Shown: positions 36,448-45,702, counted from the stretch's first letter. The stretch is DNA of 64,000 bases from Nonomuraea jiangxiensis (GCF_900099965.1 NZ_FNDJ01000044.1:1-64000), one strand, 5' to 3'. The notes: generated by a model from the sequence alone, not told the origin. Made by a program: numbers and translations.

Positions 36448-37313
36448 CTCTTGGCGATGATCTCCTCGGCGAAGCGTTCCATGGTGGCGAGCTTGAGCTC
36501 CAGGGTGCCTTCGCCGTACCGGGACTTCTCCTCGGGGGTGGCCAGCCACCAGGGGGCGGCGAGCGTGCCCGTCACGCCCTTGGCGGCGAAGTGGCGGTAG
36601 GTGTCCGCGTCCGGGAGCACCGCCAGCCCCGCGATGATGTCGAAGGGCCCGGTCCTGCCGTTCTCGTCGAGGAGCCGGCGCAGGGTGTCCAGTACGGGGT
36701 CGAGCTGCTCCTCGGTGTAGATGCGGTTGCCGATCCAGCCGTCGCCCAGCCTGGCGGCGCGGCGCAGCGCCGCCTCGCTGTCACCGCCCACGTAGACGGG
36801 CACGCGGCCGGCCGGGGTCGGGGAGATCGACAGCGGCGGCAGGCCGTCCAGGGTGACCGTCTCGCCCGCCCAGAGCGCGCGCAGCACCGGCAGCATGGCG
36901 TCCAGCCGCCGCCCCCGCGTGTGGAAGTCCTGACCGGTCCCGACGAACTCCTCCTTGCACCACCCCACCCCCACCCCGAACGTCACCCGCTCCCGCGACA
37001 GCACCGCCGCCGTGGACACCTGCTTGGCCACGGTGAACAGGTCGCGGGCGGGCGCGATGTAGACATTGGGGGAGAAGCGCAGCGTCGTCGTCACCGCCGC
37101 CATGGCGCCGATCGTCACCCACACGTCCGGCCAGTGCGTACGCGCGTCCCAGCGCGGCCTTCCCGACCGCGAGTACGGGTACGGCGAGGCGAAGTCCGCG
37201 TAGAAGAGGTGGTCGGACAGCGTCAGCGTGTCGAACCCGCACCGCTCGGCCGCCCGCGCCAGCTCCACGAACTGCCCGGTGTCGACGAACGAGGCGCCCA
37301 GCCAGAACTTCAT
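36444..37313 (-). CDS. LLM-class (F420-type) oxidoreductase
   Basis: A 289-residue luciferase-like TIM-barrel protein: LARAAERCGFDTLTLSDHLF near the N-terminus, TTTLRFSPNVYIAPARDLFT, and RVTFGVGVGWCKEEFVGTGQ, the motif shared by F420- or FMN-dependent members of this class. The start ATG overlaps the stop of the next luciferase-like gene upstream (ATGA, 37310-37313), so the two enzymes form a translationally coupled pair. The substrate is unknown; neighbours at 38648 and in the 54-64 kb region belong to the same broad family. Confidence 0.85.
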   Translation of the reverse strand: MKFWLGASFVDTGQFVELARAAERCGFDTLTLSDHLFYADFASPYPYSRSGRPRWDARTHWPDVWVTIGAMAAVTTTLRFSPNVYIAPARDLFTVAKQVSTAAVLSRERVTFGVGVGWCKEEFVGTGQDFHTRGRRLDAMLPVLRALWAGETVTLDGLPPLSISPTPAGRVPVYVGGDSEAALRRAARLGDGWIGNRIYTEEQLDPVLDTLRRLLDENGRTGPFDIIAGLAVLPDADTYRHFAAKGVTGTLAAPWWLATPEEKSRYGEGTLELKLATMERFAEEIIAKS

Positions 37314-38557
37314 GGGAACTCCGGGATGACCTTGGTGGCGAACAGTTCCAGGTTGCGCTTGACCGTGTCCAGCGGCAGGACCCCCTGCTGCCCCTGCATG
37401 TAGAGGCCGAACCACTCCAGGTCGGGCATCCGGTCCAGCATGCGCTGGATGCCGCGCTTGACGTCGTCCGGGGTGCCGAACAGCGCCATCTCCACGTCCC
37501 GCATGCGCCTGGCGTCGCCCTTCTCCGGGGAGATCGGCTGGTGCCGGTCGTCGTCCTTCTTGCGCAGCACCTCCAGATAGCCGAACGGGCCGAAGAAGGC
37601 CGCGAAGTCCTTGGGGATGCCACGGCCGAAGGTGTTGACGGCCTCCTCCATGGTCTCCCCGATCCCGACGATCTTGAGGATGCCGGTGTGCTCGCCCAGC
37701 TTGTAGTGGCGGCCCTGCTTGGCGGACTCCTCCTGGTAGAGCTTGGCCTTGGCGGCGTGGTCGTCGGGGTTGGGGGTGAACATCCACGGCAGGATGTCCT
37801 CCTGCGCGGCCCTGATGACCGACCGGTCCGAGATGGTGAACGGCTGCCACAGCTCGGGATGGGGCTCCTGGTACGGCCGGGGGCAGACGGAGACGGCCCG
37901 TACCTTCCCGTCCTCGGAGAGCTCGTCCGGCGCGCCGAACGTCCGGGTCCACTCCTGCGCCGGCCAGCCCTCGATGCCCTCGTAGGGATAGGGCACCTGG
38001 TAGTCCAGCACGTCGGACTTGTAGCGGAGGGTCTCCTGCGTCCACGCCAGCTTCATGATCTTCAGCACCTCGCCGAAGACGTCGAAGTTGCGCGTGTCGC
38101 TCGCCGAGCCGTCCGAGCGCGCGGCGGCGGCCTGCCAGCGCTGGCCCAGCACGTTCATCCAGCGGTTCTGGTAGCCGCGGGCCACGCCCAGCCGCAGCCG
38201 TCCCTTGCTGAACTGGTCGAGCAGCGCCACGTCCTCGGCCGCCCTGATCGGGTCCCAGGCGGGCAGCACGAGCCCGAGCGGGGCGAGCAGGATGCGCTCG
38301 GTCCTGGCGGCCAGGTCGGTCAGGAACATCAGCGGGTTGACGGAGAACTCCATGCCCTCCGAGTGGAAGTGGTGCTCGGTCATCATCAGCGCGTCGAACC
38401 CGATCCGGTCCGCGTGCACGGCTATCTCGCGTACCTCGTGCAGCAGTCGCTGGTACGACTCCGTGTCCCGCCCGATCGGTCGCCTGGCCCTGGCGTTGTC
38501 CTCGGCCGCGTATCCAGAGCCTGGAATCTGGGGATTCAGGAAGATGGAAAACTTCAC
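37310..38557 (-). CDS. LLM-class flavin-dependent oxidoreductase (larger subunit type)
   Basis: 415 residues. It starts with GTG 38557 (VKFSIFLNPQIPGSG). AVHADRIGFDALMMTEHHFH, LLAPLGLVLPAWDPIRAAED and RLRLGVARGYQNRWMNVLGQ follow the bacterial-luciferase-like barrel with the extra central insertion found in about 400-residue members. It is first in a two-gene operon with the LLM gene at 36444 and divergent from a third LLM gene at 38648. A KstR2-like palindrome lies in the shared promoter region. A flavin reductase partner is not visible, so F420 or a remote reductase would supply the cofactor. Confidence 0.83.
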   Translation of the reverse strand: MKFSIFLNPQIPGSGYAAEDNARARRPIGRDTESYQRLLHEVREIAVHADRIGFDALMMTEHHFHSEGMEFSVNPLMFLTDLAARTERILLAPLGLVLPAWDPIRAAEDVALLDQFSKGRLRLGVARGYQNRWMNVLGQRWQAAAARSDGSASDTRNFDVFGEVLKIMKLAWTQETLRYKSDVLDYQVPYPYEGIEGWPAQEWTRTFGAPDELSEDGKVRAVSVCPRPYQEPHPELWQPFTISDRSVIRAAQEDILPWMFTPNPDDHAAKAKLYQEESAKQGRHYKLGEHTGILKIVGIGETMEEAVNTFGRGIPKDFAAFFGPFGYLEVLRKKDDDRHQPISPEKGDARRMRDVEMALFGTPDDVKRGIQRMLDRMPDLEWFGLYMQGQQGVLPLDTVKRNLELFATKVIPEFP

Positions 38558-38613
38558 CGGGGAACCTCTTTCCGCGGATGGTCTCCTGCAAGGTACTCTG
38601 GAAATCTTAGCCG

Positions 38614-38627
38614 AGCAATCGCTTGGT
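38614..38627. promoter_or_regulatory. KstR2-like palindrome between divergent LLM genes
   Basis: AGCAATCGCTTGGT in the 90-bp divergent promoter region fits the published KstR2-type box AnCAAGnnCTTGnT at all but one defined position. A related box lies before the alcohol dehydrogenase gene at 61085. A TetR-type regulator of ring or fatty-acid degradation may bind here; this is inference. Confidence 0.45.
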
Positions 38628-38647
38628 TGACGACCGGGGAGGCCGGC

Positions 38648-39463
38648 ATGCGGCTCGGGGTCACGATGTTCGCCACGGACCTGTCCATGCCGGTCCAGGA
38701 CCTGGCCAGGGCGGCCGAGGAGCGCGGCTTCGACTCCCTGTACGTGCCGGAGCACACCCACATCCCGATCTCGCGCCGCACCCCTTACCCGGCCGGCGAC
38801 CGCCCGACGCTGCCCGAGGAGTACAGTCACACGCTCGACCCCCTCGTCGCCCTGTCCTTCGCCGCCGCCGCGACCACCCGGCTGCGCCTGGGCACCGGCA
38901 TCCTGCTCGCCGCCCAGCGTGACCCCATCGTGACCGCCAAGGCCGTGGCCACCCTCGACCACCTCTCGGGCGGGCGCGTGGTGGTCGGGGTCGGCTTCGG
39001 CTGGAACGTCGAGGAGATCGAGAACCACGGCGTCCCCTACCGGCGGCGGCGCGAGGTGGCCCGGCGCAACGTGCTGGCGATGCAGGCCCTGTGGCGGGAC
39101 GAGGTGGCCTCCTTCGACGGGTTCGAGCCCTCGTGGTCCTGGCCCAAGCCCGTCAACGGGCCACCGCCCGTCTACGTCGGCGGGGCGGCGGGACCGAAAC
39201 TCTTCGCCCACGTCGCCGAGTACGCCGCCGGCTGGATGCCGATCGGCGGCAGCGGCATCAGGGCGGCGCTCCCCGCGTTGCGCGAGGCATGCGAGAAGGC
39301 CGGGCGGCCGATGGCCGAGGTGATCCCGTTCGGGACCCGGCCGACGAGGGAGAAACTGGACTATTTCGCCGACCTCGGCATCGAGGAGGCGGTGGCCGCC
39401 CTACCGAGCGGTCCCAGGGAGGTGGTGCTGCCGATCCTGGACGCGTACGCGGCCTATAGGTAA
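38648..39463 (+). CDS. LLM-class F420-dependent oxidoreductase
   Basis: 271 residues: MRLGVTMFATDLSMPVQDLA, FDSLYVPEHTHIPISRRTPY, TRLRLGTGILLAAQRDPIVT and GGRVVVGVGFGWNVEEIENH. This is the pattern of the TIGR03619-like F420 oxidoreductases of actinomycetes. GGGGAGG lies about 4 nt before the ATG. It is divergent from the LLM pair at 36444-38557; all three may belong to one catabolic pathway. The reaction is unknown. The following kinase gene starts 21 bp downstream but has its own -10 element. Confidence 0.85.
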   Translation: MRLGVTMFATDLSMPVQDLARAAEERGFDSLYVPEHTHIPISRRTPYPAGDRPTLPEEYSHTLDPLVALSFAAAATTRLRLGTGILLAAQRDPIVTAKAVATLDHLSGGRVVVGVGFGWNVEEIENHGVPYRRRREVARRNVLAMQALWRDEVASFDGFEPSWSWPKPVNGPPPVYVGGAAGPKLFAHVAEYAAGWMPIGGSGIRAALPALREACEKAGRPMAEVIPFGTRPTREKLDYFADLGIEEAVAALPSGPREVVLPILDAYAAYR

Positions 39464-39484
39464 AGGGCGGCATAATGGCGGTAT

Positions 39485-40951
39485 ATGTCCGAGCTCAGTG
39501 ACGATGATCCCCGGGTGCTGGGCGAGTACCGGTTGTCGCGCAGGCTCGGCCAGGGCGGGCAGGGCGTGGTCTACCTCGGCCACTCGCCGGACGGGACGCA
39601 GGTCGCGATCAAGCTGCTGCACGCCGCGCTGTCGGATGATCCCGACGTGCGGCGCAGGTTCCTGGGCGAGATCGAGGCGGTCCGGCGGGTGGCGGCGTTC
39701 TGCACGGCGCAGGTCATCGGCGCCGATCTCGAAGGCGACCGGCCCTATCTGGTCAGCGAGTACGTCGAAGGACCCTCGCTGCGCGAGCACGTCGAGGCCC
39801 AGGGGCCGCGGACCGGCGGCTCGCTCGACCGCCTGGCCATCGGCACCGCCACCGCGCTGGGGGCGATCCACCGGGCCGGGGTGGTGCACCGGGACTTCAA
39901 GCCGGGCAACGTGCTGCTCGGGCTCGACGGGCCGCGGGTGATCGACTTCGGGGTGTCCCGGCTGGTGGACTCCGCGGTCACCAACAGCCTGAACCCGGTC
40001 GGGACTCCGGCGTACATGGCGCCCGAGCGGCTCAGCGGGGAGCCCGCAGGACCGCCGGCCGACATGTGGGCCTGGGGGCTGACGGTCGCCTACACGGCCA
40101 CCGGGCGGCACGCGTACACGGGCGGGACCTATCAGGAGGTGCTGGCCAGGATCCTGTACGGGAAGCCGGACCTGGGCGAGCTGAGCGGGCGGTTGCGCGA
40201 GATCGTGGAGGACTGCCTGGTGCCGGAGCCGGCGGAGCGGCCGGACGCGGAGGAGGTGCTGCGGCGGCTGCTGGGGCAGGACGCGGTCGAGGACGGTGAC
40301 CTGCTGTCATCCGGCGCGCTGGCCGCGGTCAGCGCCCCGTCCGCCGAGCCCGCTTCTCCGCCCGTCGGTACGTCCGGGCTCCGCACCGGATGGTCCGTGT
40401 CACCTACTCGGCCGGCGTCCGCGCGCCGCGATGCGGCCGGCCGGGCGCTGATCGCCGCGCTCGGTCCGGGGACGGGCGACCCTGGACCGATCGAGGACCC
40501 CGACCCGACCACGAGCTTCCCGGCCGTCGTCCGCCCTGTCGCCCGTCGCCGGCGGGTGCGGGTCTGGCAGATCGTGGTGGCGGTGCTCGGAGTGGTCATG
40601 GCGGTGGCGGGGTTCGTGTTCTGGTCGCGCGGTGCCCAGGGTCCCGGATTGGAGGGGACGTGGACGGGGTCGGCCGAGCACCACACGGCGAACCGGGTGT
40701 TCCCCGTCGAGCTGCGGCTGCACTCCGACGGCGGGGCCATGCGGTGGGGCGCCGACCTGCACTGCTCGGGGCGCGTCGGGCGGACCGGCAGCGGCATGGT
40801 GTTCACCCTCCGCCAGGTCTCGGGTGAGGAGTGCTATCCGGGGACGCTGCGGATGTTCCCGACGGACGACTCGAACCAGCTGGGCTTCAACGTGATCCGC
40901 GACGGTCAGGACGAAGTGACATATTCCGGTACGGTCGCCCGTACGTCCTGA
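39485..40951 (+). CDS. membrane Ser/Thr protein kinase
   Basis: 488 residues. The Hanks-type kinase domain (about 10-275) has GQGGQGVVYLG (P-loop), VAIKLL (Lys), HRDFKPGNVLL (catalytic loop), DFGVSRL and GTPAYMAPE (activation segment). A Pro/Ser-rich linker and one transmembrane helix (about 358-380, IVVAVLGVVMAVAGFVFW) lead to an external domain of about 110 residues with two Cys (HCSG, EECYPG). CATAAT (39471-39476) stands 8 nt before the ATG. It is a tandem paralog of the kinase at 41062. The external domain is not recognised. Confidence 0.88.
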   Translation: MSELSDDDPRVLGEYRLSRRLGQGGQGVVYLGHSPDGTQVAIKLLHAALSDDPDVRRRFLGEIEAVRRVAAFCTAQVIGADLEGDRPYLVSEYVEGPSLREHVEAQGPRTGGSLDRLAIGTATALGAIHRAGVVHRDFKPGNVLLGLDGPRVIDFGVSRLVDSAVTNSLNPVGTPAYMAPERLSGEPAGPPADMWAWGLTVAYTATGRHAYTGGTYQEVLARILYGKPDLGELSGRLREIVEDCLVPEPAERPDAEEVLRRLLGQDAVEDGDLLSSGALAAVSAPSAEPASPPVGTSGLRTGWSVSPTRPASARRDAAGRALIAALGPGTGDPGPIEDPDPTTSFPAVVRPVARRRRVRVWQIVVAVLGVVMAVAGFVFWSRGAQGPGLEGTWTGSAEHHTANRVFPVELRLHSDGGAMRWGADLHCSGRVGRTGSGMVFTLRQVSGEECYPGTLRMFPTDDSNQLGFNVIRDGQDEVTYSGTVARTS

Positions 40952-41061
40952 CAGGGCTGTGTCACGGTCAGGCCGCGATTGCCCTGCGCACCGTTGACTG
41001 ATCGCCACCGGTTGCTTTCAGTAGTAAGCAGGAATGGGGTGGCGGCGAGGGGAGGCGCCCC

Positions 41062-43053
41062 GTGCCAACGGCACAGCCGCTCAGGACGGGGGACCCGCGG
41101 CGACTGGGGGCCTACGAGCTTTCCGGACGGCTGGGTGAGGGTGGTCAGGGGGCGGTGTTCCTCGGTTCGAGGGACGGCGAGACCTACGCGGTCAAGTTGC
41201 TGCACGGCCCGGTGGGGGACGAGGGGGCGGCGTTCTTACGGGAAGTCGAGCTGGCCAAGCACGTGGCCAGGTTCTGCACGGCCCAGGTGATCGACGCCGG
41301 GTTCGACGAGGGCCGGCCGTACATCGTGAGCGAATACGTGGACGGGCCCTCGCTGCAGCGGGAGGTCGCGCTCACCGGGCCCCGGCGGGGCGGCGCGCTG
41401 GAGCGGCTGGCGGTCAGCACCGCGACCGCGCTCACCGCGATCCACCGCGCGGGGATCGTGCACCGCGACTTCAAGCCCCAGAACGTGCTGCTCGGCTCCG
41501 ACGGGCCGCGCGTGATCGACTTCGGCCTGGCCAGGGCGCTGGACGCGGCGGCCACGGTGAGCGGTCGCGGGGTGGGGACGCCGGCGTACATGGCCCCCGA
41601 GCAGATCACGGCGCTGGCCGTCACCGGGGCGGCGGACGTGTTCTCGTGGGGCGCCACGATGTGCTTCGCGGCCAACGCCACGGCGCCGTTCGGGCAGGAC
41701 TCGGTGGCGCCGGTGCTGCACCGCATCCTGACCGCGCCGCCGGAGCTGGGCCGCCTGGACGGGCGGCTGCGCACGCTGGTGGAGGCGTGCCTGGACAAGG
41801 ACGCGCGCAACCGGCCGACCAGCAGGGACCTGCTGTTCGAGCTGCTGGGGGAGTCGCCCGACGTGCCGTCCGAGGTGCTGAGCTCGCCGCCGGCGCACAT
41901 CCTGCGCGCCCCGTCGACGCTCGTGCCCGAACCGCGGCCACCGCTGGCCGAGGCGGAGGCCACCGGCGTGTCCGGGGGCTACCGGATGCCCGGCTCGGCG
42001 CCCGAGGCGGGGAACGAGCCGTCTGAGCGGTCCACCGGGCCGCAGAGCATCGGGGATGGGCCGGTGGCGCAGGAACGGTTCTTTGGGGGCGGCCCTGACT
42101 GGTCGGGGAGTGGCGGGGTCGGCGGTGGGGTGGCGGTGCCGGAGCGTTCCGGGCACAGGTGGTCCAGGGCGGCCCTCGCGGTGAGCGTGGCGCTGCTGGT
42201 GACGGCCGCCGTACTGTTCGCCGTGGTCGTGCCCGCGATGGACCGGCGGAGCACGGAGACGGCCGGGCCGTCGGCGCAGCCCACGCAGCCGGCGCCGGTG
42301 ACCTCCGAGTCTCCGTCGGAGAGCTCGACGCCGACCAGGACCAGGGAGCCGGAGCGGGCCCGCCCGCCCAGCACGACGCCGCCGGTGAATCGCCCGGTCA
42401 CGGTCCCCGTCCCGGCGCTGGTGGGGATGGACCGTGAGGAGGCGTCCAGTGCCGTGAAACGGGCCGGGCTGGTGCTGGGGACCGTCAGCGAGGTCGACTC
42501 GCCGCAGCGGATCGGACAGGTGCTCAGCAGCGATCCCGCTCCCGGCACGGTCGTGAACAAGGGCAGCAGGGTCTCGCTGGGGGTGTCGGCCGGGCTGGCC
42601 GTGCCCTCCGTCACGGGCATGCAGCGCAAGGCCGCCGAGGCCGCGCTGACCGGAGCGGGTCTCACCGTCGGGGCCGTCACCCGTTCCTGCTCGGACAGTC
42701 CTGCCGGGCAGGTGCTCGCCAGCCGGCCCGAGGCGGGCAGCCGGGTCGCGGGCGGCACCTCGGTGTCCCTCACGGTGGCACGCCCCGGCGCCACGGTGCC
42801 GTCGGTCGTCGGCCGGTCCCAGGAGGACGGGCAGGCGGCGCTGGCCGCGGCGGGGTTCACGGCCCGGTTGAGCGCACAGGTCGTGGAGGACGAGTCGCGG
42901 GTGGGCAAGGTGCTCAGCCAGAACCCCCGGCCGGGTACGTGTGCCGGGCCGGGCGCCACTGTCACGATCGTGGTCGGGCAGGCGGGCCGGCAGGAGCCGG
43001 ATCCCGGCGAGCCTTCACCGACCCTCACCCCCACCGGCCGCCTGCCTGGCTAG
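41062..43053 (+). CDS. PASTA-domain Ser/Thr protein kinase
   Basis: 663 residues. The kinase domain (about 15-280) has GEGGQGAVFLG, YAVKLL, HRDFKPQNVLL, DFGLARA and GTPAYMAPEQ. A disordered linker is followed by a transmembrane helix (about 372-395, ALAVSVALLVTAAVLFAVVV), a Ser/Thr/Pro stalk and three PASTA repeats (about 452-520, 521-586, 587-650), which bind peptidoglycan fragments in PknB-type kinases. It lacks the usual cell-division neighbours (pbpA, rodA, pstP), so it is an accessory kinase. The GTG start has GGGAGG 8 nt upstream. Kinase domains of this and the 39485 gene are close paralogs. Confidence 0.9.
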   Translation: MPTAQPLRTGDPRRLGAYELSGRLGEGGQGAVFLGSRDGETYAVKLLHGPVGDEGAAFLREVELAKHVARFCTAQVIDAGFDEGRPYIVSEYVDGPSLQREVALTGPRRGGALERLAVSTATALTAIHRAGIVHRDFKPQNVLLGSDGPRVIDFGLARALDAAATVSGRGVGTPAYMAPEQITALAVTGAADVFSWGATMCFAANATAPFGQDSVAPVLHRILTAPPELGRLDGRLRTLVEACLDKDARNRPTSRDLLFELLGESPDVPSEVLSSPPAHILRAPSTLVPEPRPPLAEAEATGVSGGYRMPGSAPEAGNEPSERSTGPQSIGDGPVAQERFFGGGPDWSGSGGVGGGVAVPERSGHRWSRAALAVSVALLVTAAVLFAVVVPAMDRRSTETAGPSAQPTQPAPVTSESPSESSTPTRTREPERARPPSTTPPVNRPVTVPVPALVGMDREEASSAVKRAGLVLGTVSEVDSPQRIGQVLSSDPAPGTVVNKGSRVSLGVSAGLAVPSVTGMQRKAAEAALTGAGLTVGAVTRSCSDSPAGQVLASRPEAGSRVAGGTSVSLTVARPGATVPSVVGRSQEDGQAALAAAGFTARLSAQVVEDESRVGKVLSQNPRPGTCAGPGATVTIVVGQAGRQEPDPGEPSPTLTPTGRLPG

Positions 43054-43090
43054 CCTCGCCGGCACCGGCCTTTCGTCGGCCGTGATGGCC

Positions 43091-43221
43091 TTACAATCGC
43101 TTGCAAGATTCACTTCCCCGGCCTTGGACCGGTGCATCCCACGCCAGGGTGATGACCTGGCCACATGCAACAAAACTGCACACTCCACCGCATTGACGCG
43201 TCTAACAATCGGTTGCATAAA
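43091..43221 (+). promoter_or_regulatory. pectate lyase promoter with two LacI-type operators
   Basis: Site 1 (43091-43106, TTACAATCGCTTGCAA) and site 2 (43203-43218, TAACAATCGGTTGCAT) share the core CAAnCGnTTG (read on the minus strand), typical of LacI-family operators. Site 2 falls exactly between a -35 TTGACG (43193-43198) and a -10-like CATAAA (43216-43221; 17-bp spacer), so binding there would block RNA polymerase. The two sites are 112 bp apart, compatible with looping. No LacI gene lies in the window. Confidence 0.7.
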
Positions 43222-43310
43222 GGGGTGAAGCTCGCGAGCGCACAGGCACCAGCACATGCAGTGAGGAGCCCCGACAGGCGGGCTCCCCGGTCAAGGCACC
43301 GGAGGCTCCA

Positions 43311-44903
43311 GTGCGAACAGGTAGAGCACGCAGGACGATCACACTCCTCGCCGCGTTGGTCGCGGCTCTCGTCACCGCCGTCTGGACGTTGCCCGGCGCG
43401 TCCGCCGCGACGCTGTTCGGTGACGACTTCGAGGACGGTGATGCCACGGGCTGGTCACGGTCGGGCGGGAGCTGGTCGGTGGTGACCGACGGCTCCAGGG
43501 CCTACCGGCAGTCCGGCACCAGCTCGGACGCCAGGGCGCTGGCCGGCGCCGGATGGGCGGACCAGGCGGTGCGGGCGCGGGTGAAGCCGATCGGGTTCAG
43601 CGGCTCCGGCCGGTACGTCGCGGTGCTGGCCCGGGCGCAGAGCACCAGCAGCTACTACTTCCTCGGGCTGAGCAACGCGGGCTCGGTCGTGCTGGGCAAG
43701 CGCACCGGCGGCGGTTCCGTGACGCTCGCCACGGCGGCGGCCACCGTGAGCGCGGGCACCTGGTACACGCTCCGGCTGGAGGCGTTCGGTACGTCATTGC
43801 GCGGGTTCGTGGGCAACGTACAGGTCGTCTCGGCGACCGACTCCTCGCTCGCCTCGGGCCGGGCGGGGCTGGCGGGCTACTACGCGAGCGCCTCGTACGA
43901 CGACGTGCTCGTGACCGACCTCGGCGGCCCCAGCGAGCCGCCGACCAGCCCGACCCCGCCACCACCCGGCACGTGCCCGACCTCAGGGACGCCGGTCGGC
44001 TTCGCCGCGGTGAACGCCTGGGGCCAGAACGGCACCACCGGTGGCGCCGGCGGGCCGACCGTCGAGGTGGACACGGCGAGCGAGCTGATCTCCGCGATGG
44101 GCCAGAGCGGGCCGCTGAACATCTGCGTCCGCGGGATGATCACCGTTCCGGCGGGCATGCACAACGTCGCCTCCGACAAGACGATCGTCGGCATCGGCGC
44201 CGGCTCCGGCATCACCGGCGGCGGGCTCAACATCGGCCTGCCCGCCGAGGACGGGGTCACCTCGCCACCCGCGAACGCCGTGCACAACGTCATCATCCGG
44301 AACCTGGTCTTCAGGAACGCCACGGACGACTCGGTCAACGTGCAGATGTTCTCCCACCATGTCTGGATCGACCACAACGACCTGTCCGCCGGCTACGACG
44401 GGCTGATCGACGTCAAGCGCGGCTCCTCGTACGTCACCGTGTCCTGGAACCACACCCACCACCACACCAAGAACATGCTGCTCGGTCATGACGACGGCAA
44501 CGCCGCGCAGGACGTGGGGCGGTTGAAGGTCAGCTATCACCACAACTGGTTCGACCAGACGCCGCAGCGCAATCCGCGGGTGCGCTTCGGGGAGCCGGTG
44601 CACGTGTTCAACAACTACTACGTCTACAACACCGACGTCGGGGTGGCCTGCCAGGCGAACGCCGGGTGCGTGGTCGAGGGCAACTATTTCGAGCGGGTGG
44701 AGGAGCCGGTGAGCGACTCGTACGCGGGTCCGGCGGGGCGGTGCGTGGCGCGGAACAACGTATTCGTCCTGGAGTCGGGGACCCCTGACTGCGGCGGGAC
44801 CGTACAGGAGCCGAGCACGTACTACGCCTACACCCTGGACGACCCGAACTCCGTGAAGGCTCTCGTCACGGCGGGCGCGGGCACCGGCAAGATCGGCGCC
44901 TGA
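43311..44903 (+). CDS. secreted pectate lyase (PL1) with N-terminal lectin-like domain
   Basis: 530 residues. A signal peptide (about 1-32, cleavage after GASA) is followed by a concanavalin-like/LamG-type domain of about 170 residues (LFGDDFEDGDATGWSRSGGS; YVAVLARAQSTSSYYFLGLS), a Pro/Thr linker (PTSPTPPPPG) and the PL1 parallel beta-helix. Catalytic-region motifs are MFSHHVWIDHNDLSAGYDGL (Ca-binding Asp), IDVKRGSSYVTVSWNHTHHH and NPRVRFGEPVHVFNNYYV (catalytic Arg and the vWiDH region). It cleaves de-esterified polygalacturonate by beta-elimination with Ca2+. The GTG start has a GGAGG upstream. Regulation is probably by a LacI protein at the two operators upstream. Confidence 0.92.
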   Translation: MRTGRARRTITLLAALVAALVTAVWTLPGASAATLFGDDFEDGDATGWSRSGGSWSVVTDGSRAYRQSGTSSDARALAGAGWADQAVRARVKPIGFSGSGRYVAVLARAQSTSSYYFLGLSNAGSVVLGKRTGGGSVTLATAAATVSAGTWYTLRLEAFGTSLRGFVGNVQVVSATDSSLASGRAGLAGYYASASYDDVLVTDLGGPSEPPTSPTPPPPGTCPTSGTPVGFAAVNAWGQNGTTGGAGGPTVEVDTASELISAMGQSGPLNICVRGMITVPAGMHNVASDKTIVGIGAGSGITGGGLNIGLPAEDGVTSPPANAVHNVIIRNLVFRNATDDSVNVQMFSHHVWIDHNDLSAGYDGLIDVKRGSSYVTVSWNHTHHHTKNMLLGHDDGNAAQDVGRLKVSYHHNWFDQTPQRNPRVRFGEPVHVFNNYYVYNTDVGVACQANAGCVVEGNYFERVEEPVSDSYAGPAGRCVARNNVFVLESGTPDCGGTVQEPSTYYAYTLDDPNSVKALVTAGAGTGKIGA

Positions 44904-44917
44904 CCCCTGCCCGAGCC

Positions 44918-44948
44918 GCGCCCGGGGCTCCATCCCCGCCCCGGGCGC
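44918..44948 (+). terminator. pectate lyase terminator hairpin
   Basis: A perfect 10-bp GC stem (GCGCCCGGGG at 44918-44927, complement at 44939-44948) begins 14 nt after the stop of the pectate lyase gene. It immediately precedes the truncated second copy. Confidence 0.85.
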
Positions 44949-44956
44949 GAGGGAAG

Positions 44957-45702
44957 GTGAATGATCACGTGGCCTCGGACAAGACCATCATCGGGATCGG
45001 CGCGAACGCGGCCCTGGTCGGGGGCGGGCTCACCATCGGGCTGCCGGTGGACGACATCACCGCCCCTCCGGCCAACGCCGTGCACAACATCATCATCCGG
45101 AACATCTCGTTCTCCGGCGCCACCGACGACATGATCAACGTGCAGATGTTCAGCCACCACGTCTGGATCGACCACAACGACTTCTCCAACGGCGATGACG
45201 GGGCGGTGGACATCAAGCGCGGCTCGGACTTCGTCACCGTCTCGTGGAACCGGTTCCACGACCACGACAAGACGCTGCTGCTCAGCCATGACGAGGACGC
45301 CGGGCCGCAGGACACCGGCCGGTTGCGGTTGACCTACCACCACAACTTCTTCGACGGCACCTACCAGCGCCACCCCCGCGTCCGCTTCGCCGAGCCCGTA
45401 CACGTGTTCAACAACTACTACCGCAACAACGCCCTCTACGGCGTGGCCTCAACAGAGAACGCCGGGGTACTGGTGGAGGGCAACTACTTCGAAAGCGTCG
45501 CCCCCCGATCCACGTCGGCTACGACAAGAGCGCGCCGGGGCGCGTGGTGGAGCGACGCAACCTGTACGTCAACTCGGGCACCCCGGAAACAGCCGGTACC
45601 GTGGTCGAGCCCCGCACCTACTACCCGTACACGCTGGACGACCCGGCAACCGTCCCGGCCACTGTGCAGGCGGGCTCGGGAGTGGGCAAGATCGGCTACT
45701 GA
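44957..45702 (+). pseudogene. truncated and frameshifted second pectate lyase
   Basis: Homologous to the C-terminal two-thirds of the upstream pectate lyase, it starts abruptly at VASDKTIIGIGANAALVGGG with no signal peptide or N-terminal domain. It keeps MFSHHVWIDHNDFSNGDDGA and HPRVRFAEPVHVFNNYYRNN. At a run of six C near 45505 the frame is lost. The expected ending (IHVGYDKSAPGRVVERRNLY, then YYPYTLDDPATVPATV and VGKIGY) continues in another frame and stops at 45702. With both a 5' truncation and a frameshift, it cannot make a secreted lyase as it stands. Confidence 0.85.

Noticed and set aside
36444..39463. LLM oxidoreductases, monooxygenase and MarR as part of a biosynthetic gene cluster
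   Set aside because: No polyketide synthase, NRPS, terpene cyclase or RiPP gene lies anywhere in the window, so these genes are better read as catabolic or detoxifying.
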